From Solea solea (taxonomy: Eukaryota > Chordata > Actinopteri > Pleuronectiformes > Soleidae), in assembly GCF_958295425.1 (NCBI RefSeq), contig NC_081144.1:28980327-29044326 (forward strand): a stretch of DNA of 64,000 nucleotides. The letters are read 5' to 3'. How positions within the stretch are numbered: the stretch's first letter is position 1; every line of letters starts with the position of its first letter. Under the pieces are notes generated by a model. It was not told the origin of the DNA. It did no database searches and saw only the letters and a list, made by a program, of their open reading frames with translations. Both the position numbers and the translations under genes were made by a program. Positions 58,101 to 64,000 of this stretch are shown one piece after another.

Positions 58101-61100
58101 TGCACATTCAGCAAGTATACGGCTGTTTTCTGATTTTTTTCAATTTTCTACTGTCCCATAACATAAACCTCACAAATAAAGTTAAAATCTTATAAGATAT
58201 AGTTATATGCCTTCAGGGTTTGATTTTGCAATGATTTCACTGTTTGGATGTGCTTTTCTATTTGTGTCTGTTTTGTGCACATTCAGCAAGTATACGGCTG
58301 TTTTCTGATTTTTATCAATTTTCTACTGTCCCATAACATAAACCTCACAAATGAAGTTAACATCTTATAAGATATAGTTATATGCCGTCAGTGTTTGATT
58401 TTGCAATGATTTCACTGTTTGGATGTGTTTTTCTATTTGTGTCTGTTTTTGTGCACATTCAGCAAGTATACGGCTGTTTTCTGATTTTTTTCAATTTTCT
58501 ACTGTCACATAACATAAACCTCACAAATAAAGTTAAAATCTTATAAGATATAGTTATATGCCTTCAGGGTTTGATTTTGCAATGATTTCACTGTTTGGAT
58601 GTGCTTTTCTATTTGTGTCTGTTTTGTGCACATTCAGCAAGTATACGGCTGTTTTCTGATTTTTATCAATTTTCTACTGTCCCATAACATAAACCTCACA
58701 AATGAAGTTAACATCTTATAAGATATAGTTATATGCCGTCAGTGTTTGATTTTGCAATGATTTCACTGTTTGGATGTGTTTTTCTATTTGTGTCTGTTTT
58801 TGTGCACATTCAGCAAGTATACGGCTGTTTTCTGATTTTTTTCAATTTTCTATTGTCCCGTAACATTAACCTCATAAATAAAGTTAACATCTTATAAGAT
58901 ATAGTTATATGCCTTCAGTGTTTGATTTTGCAATGATTTCACTGTTTGGATGTGTTTTTCTATTTGTGTCTCTCTTTGTGCACGTTCAGCAAGTATACGG
59001 CTGTTTTCTGATTTTTTTGAATTTTCTACTGTCGCATAACATAAACCTCACAAATAAAGTTAAAATCTTATAAGATATAGTTATTTATCCTCAGTGTTTG
59101 ATTTTGCAATGATTTCACTGTTTGGATGTGTTTTTCTATTTATGTCGGTTTTTGTGCGCATTCAGCAAGTATACGGCTGTTTTCTGATTTTTTTCAATTT
59201 TCTACTGTTCCATAACATAAACCTCATAAATAAAGTTAACATCTCATAAGATATACTTCTGTAACCTCAGTGTTTGATTTTGCAATGATTTCACTGTTTG
59301 GATGTGTTTTTCTATGTGTGTCTGTGTTTGTGCACATTCAGCAAGTATACGGCTGTTTTCTGATTTTTTTCAATTTTCTACTGTCCCATAACATAAACCT
59401 CATAAATAAAGTTAACATCTTATAAGATATAGTTATATGCCTTCAGTGTTTGATTTTGCAATGATTTCACTGTTTGGATGTGTTTTTCTATTTGTGTCTG
59501 TTTTTGTGCACATTCAGCAAGTATACAGCTGTTTTCTGATTTTTTTCAATTTTCTACTGTCGCATAACATAAACCTCACAAATAAAGTTAACATCTTATA
59601 AGATATAGTTATATGCCTTCAGTGTTTGATTTTGCAATGATTTCACTGTTTGGATGTGTTTTTCTATTTGTGTCTGTTGTTGTGCACATTCAGCAAGTAT
59701 ACGGCTGTTTTCTGATTTTTTTCAATTTTCTATTGTCCCGTAACATAAACCTCATAAATAAAGTTAACATCTTATAAGATATAGTTATATGCCTTCAGTG
59801 TTTGATTTTGCAATGATTTCACTGTTTGGATGTGTTTTTCTATTTGTGTCTGTTTTTGTGCACATTCAGCAAGTATACGGCTGTTTTCTGATTTTTTTCA
59901 ATTTTCTACTGTCCCATAACATAAACCTCACAAATAAAGTTAACATCTTATAAGATATACTTCTGTAACCTCAGTGTTTGATTTTGCAATGATTTCACTG
60001 TTTGGATGTGTTTTTCTATTTGTGTCTGTTGTTGTGCACATTCAGCAAGTATACGGCTGTTTTCTGATTTTTTTCAATTTTCTACTGTCCCATAACATAA
60101 ACCTCACAAATAAAGTTAACATCTTATAAGATATACTTCTGTAACCTCAGTGTTTGATTTTGCAATGATTTCACTGTTTGGATGTGTTTTTCTATTTGTG
60201 TCTGTTTTTGTGCACATTCAGCAAGTATACGGCTGTTTTCTGATTTTTTTCAATTTTCTATTGTCCCGTTACATTAACCTCATAAATAAAGTTAACATCT
60301 TATAAGATATAGTTATATGCCTTCAGTGTTTGATTTTGCAATGATTTCACTGTTTGGATGTGTTTTTCTATTTGTGTCTGTTTTTGTGCACATTCAGCAA
60401 GTATACGGCTGTTTTCTGATTTTTTTCAATTTTCTACTGTCGCATAACATAAACCTCACAAATAAAGTTAACATCTTATAAGATATAGTTATATGCCTTC
60501 AGTGTTTGATTTTGCAATGATTTCACTGTTTGGATGTGTTTTTCTATTTGTGTCTGTTGTTGTGCACATTCAGCAAGTATACGGCTGTTTTCTGATTTTT
60601 TTCAATTTTCTATTGTCCCGTAACATAAACCTCATAAATAAAGTTAACATCTTATAAGATATAGTTATATGCCTTCAGTGTTTGATTTTGCAATGATTTC
60701 ACTGTTTGGATGTGTTTTTCTATTTGTGTCTGTTTTTGTGCACATTCAGCAAGTATACGGCTGTTTTCTGATTTTTTTCAATTTTCTACTGTCCCATAAC
60801 ATAAACCTCACAAATAAAGTTAACATCTTATAAGATATACTTCTGTAACCTCAGTGTTTGATTTTGCAATGATTTCACTGTTTGGATGTGTTTTTCTATT
60901 TGTGTCTGTTTTTGTGCACATTCAGCAAGTATACGGCTGTTTTCTGATTTTTTTCAATTTTCTATTGTCCCGTAACATTAACCTCATAAATAAAGTTAAC
61001 ATCTTATAAGATATAGTTATATGCCTTCAGTGTTTGATTTTGCAATGATTTCACTGTTTGGATGTGTTTTTCTATTTGTGTCTCTCTTTGTGCACGTTCA

Positions 61101-64000
61101 GCAAGTATACGGCTGTTTTCTGATTTTTTTGAATTTTCTACTGTCGCATAACATAAACCTCACAAATAAAGTTAAAATCTTATAAGATATAGTTATTTAT
61201 CCTCAGTGTTTGATTTTGCAATGATTTCACTGTTTGGATGTGTTTTTCTATTTATGTCGGTTTTTGTGCGCATTCAGCAAGTATACGGCTGTTTTCTGAT
61301 TTTTTTCAATTTTCTACTGTTCCATAACATAAACCTCATAAATAAAGTTAACATCTCATAAGATATACTTCTGTAACCTCAGTGTTTGATTTTGCAATGA
61401 TTTCACTGTTTGGATGTGTTTTTCTATGTGTGTCTGTGTTTGTGCACATTCAGCAAGTATACGGCTGTTTTCTGATTTTTTTCAATTTTCTACTGTCCCA
61501 TAACATAAACCTCATAAATAAAGTTAACATCTTATAAGATATAGTTATATGCCTTCAGTGTTTGATTTTGCAATGATTTCACTGTTTGGATGTGTTTTTC
61601 TATTTGTGTCTGTTGTTGTGCACATTCAGCAAGTATACGGCTGTTTTCTGATTTTTTTCAATTTTCTACTGTCCCATAACATAAACCTCACAAATAAAGT
61701 TAACATCTTATAAGATATACTTCTGTAACCTCAGTGTTTGATTTTGCAATGATTTCCCTGTTTGGATGTGTTTTTCTATTTGTGTCTGTTTTTGTGCACA
61801 TTCAGCAAGTATACGGCTGTTTTCTGATTTTTTTCAATGTTCTACTGTCCCATAACATAAACCTCACAAATAAAGTTAACATCTTATAAGATATAGTTAT
61901 ATGCCTTCAGTGTTTGATTTTGCAATGATTTCACTGTTTGGATGTGTTTTTCCATTTTTTGTCTTTTGTTGTGCACATTCAGCAAGTATATGGCTGTTTT
62001 CTGATTTTTTTAAATTTTCTACTGTCCCATAACATAAACCTCACAAATAAAGTTAACATCTTATAAGATATACTTCTGTAACCTCAGTGTTTGATTTTGC
62101 AATGATTTCACTGTTTGGATGTGTTTTTCTATTTGTGTCTTTTGTTGTGCACATTCAGCAAGTATACGGCTGTTTTCTGATTTTTTTCAATTTTCTACTG
62201 TCCCGTAACATAAACCTCACAAATAAAGTTAAAATCTTATAAGATATAGTTATATGCCGTCAGTGTTTGATTTTGCAATGATTTCACTGTTTGGATGTGT
62301 TTTTCTATTTGTGTCTTTTGTTGTGCACATTCAGCAAGTATACGGCTGTTTTCTGATTTTTTTCAATTTTCTATTGTCCCGTAACATAAACCTCATAAAT
62401 AAAGTTAACATCTTATAAGATATAGTTATATGCCTTCAGTGTTTGATTTTGCAATGATTTCACTGTTTGGATGTGTTTTTCTATTTGTGTCTATTTTTGT
62501 GCACATTCAGCAAGTATATGGCTGTTTTCTGATTTTTTTCAATTTTCTACTGTCCCATAACATAAACCTCACAAATAAAGTTAACATCTTATAAGATATA
62601 CTTCTGTAACCTCAGTGTTTGATTTTGCAATGATTTCACTGTTTGGATGTGTTTTTCTATTTGTGTCTTTTGTTGTGCACATTCAGCAAGTATACGGCTG
62701 TTTTCTGATTTTTTTCAATTTTCTATTGTCCCGTAACATAAACCTCATAAATAAAGTTAACATCTTATAAGATATAGTTATATGCCTTCAGTGTTTGATT
62801 TTGCAATGATTTCACTGTTTGGATGTGTTTTTCTATTTGTGTCTATTTTTGTGCACATTCAGCAAGTATATGGCTGTTTTCTGATTTTTTTCAATTTTCT
62901 ACTGTCCCATAACATAAACCTCACAAATAAAGTTAACATCTTATAAGATATACTTCTGTAACCTCAGTGTTTGATTTTGCAATGATTTCACTGTTTGGAT
63001 GTGTTTTTCTATTTGTGTCTTTTGTTGTGCACATTCAGCAAGTATACGGCTGTTTTCTGATTTTTTTCAATTTTCTATTGTCCCGTAACATAAACCTCAT
63101 AAATAAAGTTAACATCTTATAAGATATAGTTATATGCCTTCAGTGTTTGATTTTGCAATGATTTCACTGTTTGGATGTGTTTTTCTATTTGTGTCTGTTT
63201 TTGTGCACATTCAGCAAGTATACGGCTGTTTTCTGATTTTTTTCAATTTTCTACTGTCGCATAACATAAACCTCACAAATAAAGTTAACATCTTATAAGA
63301 TATACTTCTGTAACCTCAGTGTTTGATTTTGCAATGATTTCACTGTTTGGATGTGTTTTTCTATTTGTGTCTTTTGTTGTGCACATTCAGCAAGTATACG
63401 GCTGTTTTCTGATTTTTTTCAATTTTCTATTGTCCCGTAACATAAACCTCATAAATAAAGTTAACATCTTATAAGATATAGTTATATGCCTTCAGTGTTT
63501 GATTTTGCAATGATTTCACTGTTTGGATGTGTTTTTCTATTTGTGTCTTTTTTTGTGCACATTCAGCAAGTATACGGCTGTTTTCTGATTTTTTTCAATT
63601 TTCTACTGTCCCATAACATAAACCTCACAAATAAAGTTAACATCTTATAAGATATACTTCTGTAACCTCAGTGTTTGATTTTGCAATGATTTCCCTGTTT
63701 GGATGTGTTTTTCTATTTGTGTCTGTTTTTGTGCACATTCAGCAAGTATACGGCTGTTTTCTGATTTTTTTCAATGTTCTACTGTCCCATAACATAAACC
63801 TCACAAATAAAGTTAACATCTTATAAGATATAGTTATATGCCTTCATTGTTTGATTTTGCAATGATTTCACTGTTTGGATGTGTTTTTCTATTTGTGTCT
63901 TTTGTTGTGCACATTCAGCAAGTATACGGCTGTTTTCTGATTTTTTTAAATTTTCTACTGTCCCATAACATAAACCTCACAAATAAAGTTAAAATCTTAT
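49108..64000 (+). repeat. Satellite array, homogeneous, with higher-order repeats
   Basis: About 85 monomers of 176 bp, almost all CAAGTATACGG type, running off the window. Two junction types, CTTCTGTAACCTCAG and TTATATGCCTTCAG, recur in irregular alternation, and linked variants (CTCTCTTTGTGCACGTTCAG, CATAAATAAAG, TTATGTCGG) travel together. The TTATGTCGG monomer is at 53511, 59140 and 61252, spacings of 5629 and 2112 bases, that is 32 and 12 monomers. No gene seen. Confidence 0.95.

Noticed and set aside
49108..64000. Regular short repeats that might be taken for a CRISPR array
   Set aside because: The whole 176-bp unit repeats, with no unique spacers, in a eukaryotic genome; it is a satellite.

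Overview
The window is eukaryotic and almost certainly from a ray-finned (teleost) fish. Four things point that way: a gammaretrovirus-like endogenous retrovirus (ERV) of a type common in fish, a 5'-truncated LINE-2-like insertion, probable fish-type Ty3/gypsy solo LTRs, and long arrays of an AT-rich satellite with a 176-bp monomer. I see no host single-copy gene. The species cannot be told from the sequence.

Layout. 1-5048: 3' part of ERV copy A (end of gag, whole pol, 3' LTR). 5049-9721: satellite, interrupted at 7347-8100 by a different module built on a 141-bp repeat. 9718-18302: complete ERV copy B (5' LTR, tRNA-Pro primer site, leader, gag, pol, polypurine tract, 3' LTR) inside a 4-bp GTAC target-site duplication. 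18303-40780: satellite, with three more copies of the 141-bp-repeat module (20585, 23063, 26432); the first of these carries a LINE-2-like insertion (21530-22369). 40781-49107: an 8.3-kb composite of five related tandem units (1.4-1.9 kb each), with perfect palindromes at its left edge, dropped into a single satellite monomer. 49108-64000: uninterrupted satellite with visible higher-order repeats.

The ERV has gammaretroviral logic: a tRNA-Pro primer site, 4-bp target duplications, a GACG-loop hairpin in the leader, a PPPY motif and one CCHC knuckle in Gag, and gag and pol in the same frame separated by a single UGA, so Gag-Pol is expected by stop-codon readthrough. It has no envelope gene; only a 35-codon hydrophobic ORF lies between pol and the 3' LTR. 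Both pol genes are open and differ by four residues, and the two LTRs of copy B differ at 2 of 468 bases, so the element is young. Copies A and B lie at the same position of the satellite monomer and share downstream flank, so they are best read as one insertion duplicated with about 13.24 kb of surrounding array.

The most interesting coding feature is a stretch of about 185 residues between protease and reverse transcriptase in Pol, absent from classical gammaretroviruses. It has two His-x-Thr/Ser motifs in the arrangement used by 2H phosphoesterases. The most interesting non-coding features are a perfect 12-bp palindrome carried by most satellite monomers, a monomer variant containing a short templated inverted copy, and the conserved hairpins of the 8.3-kb composite.
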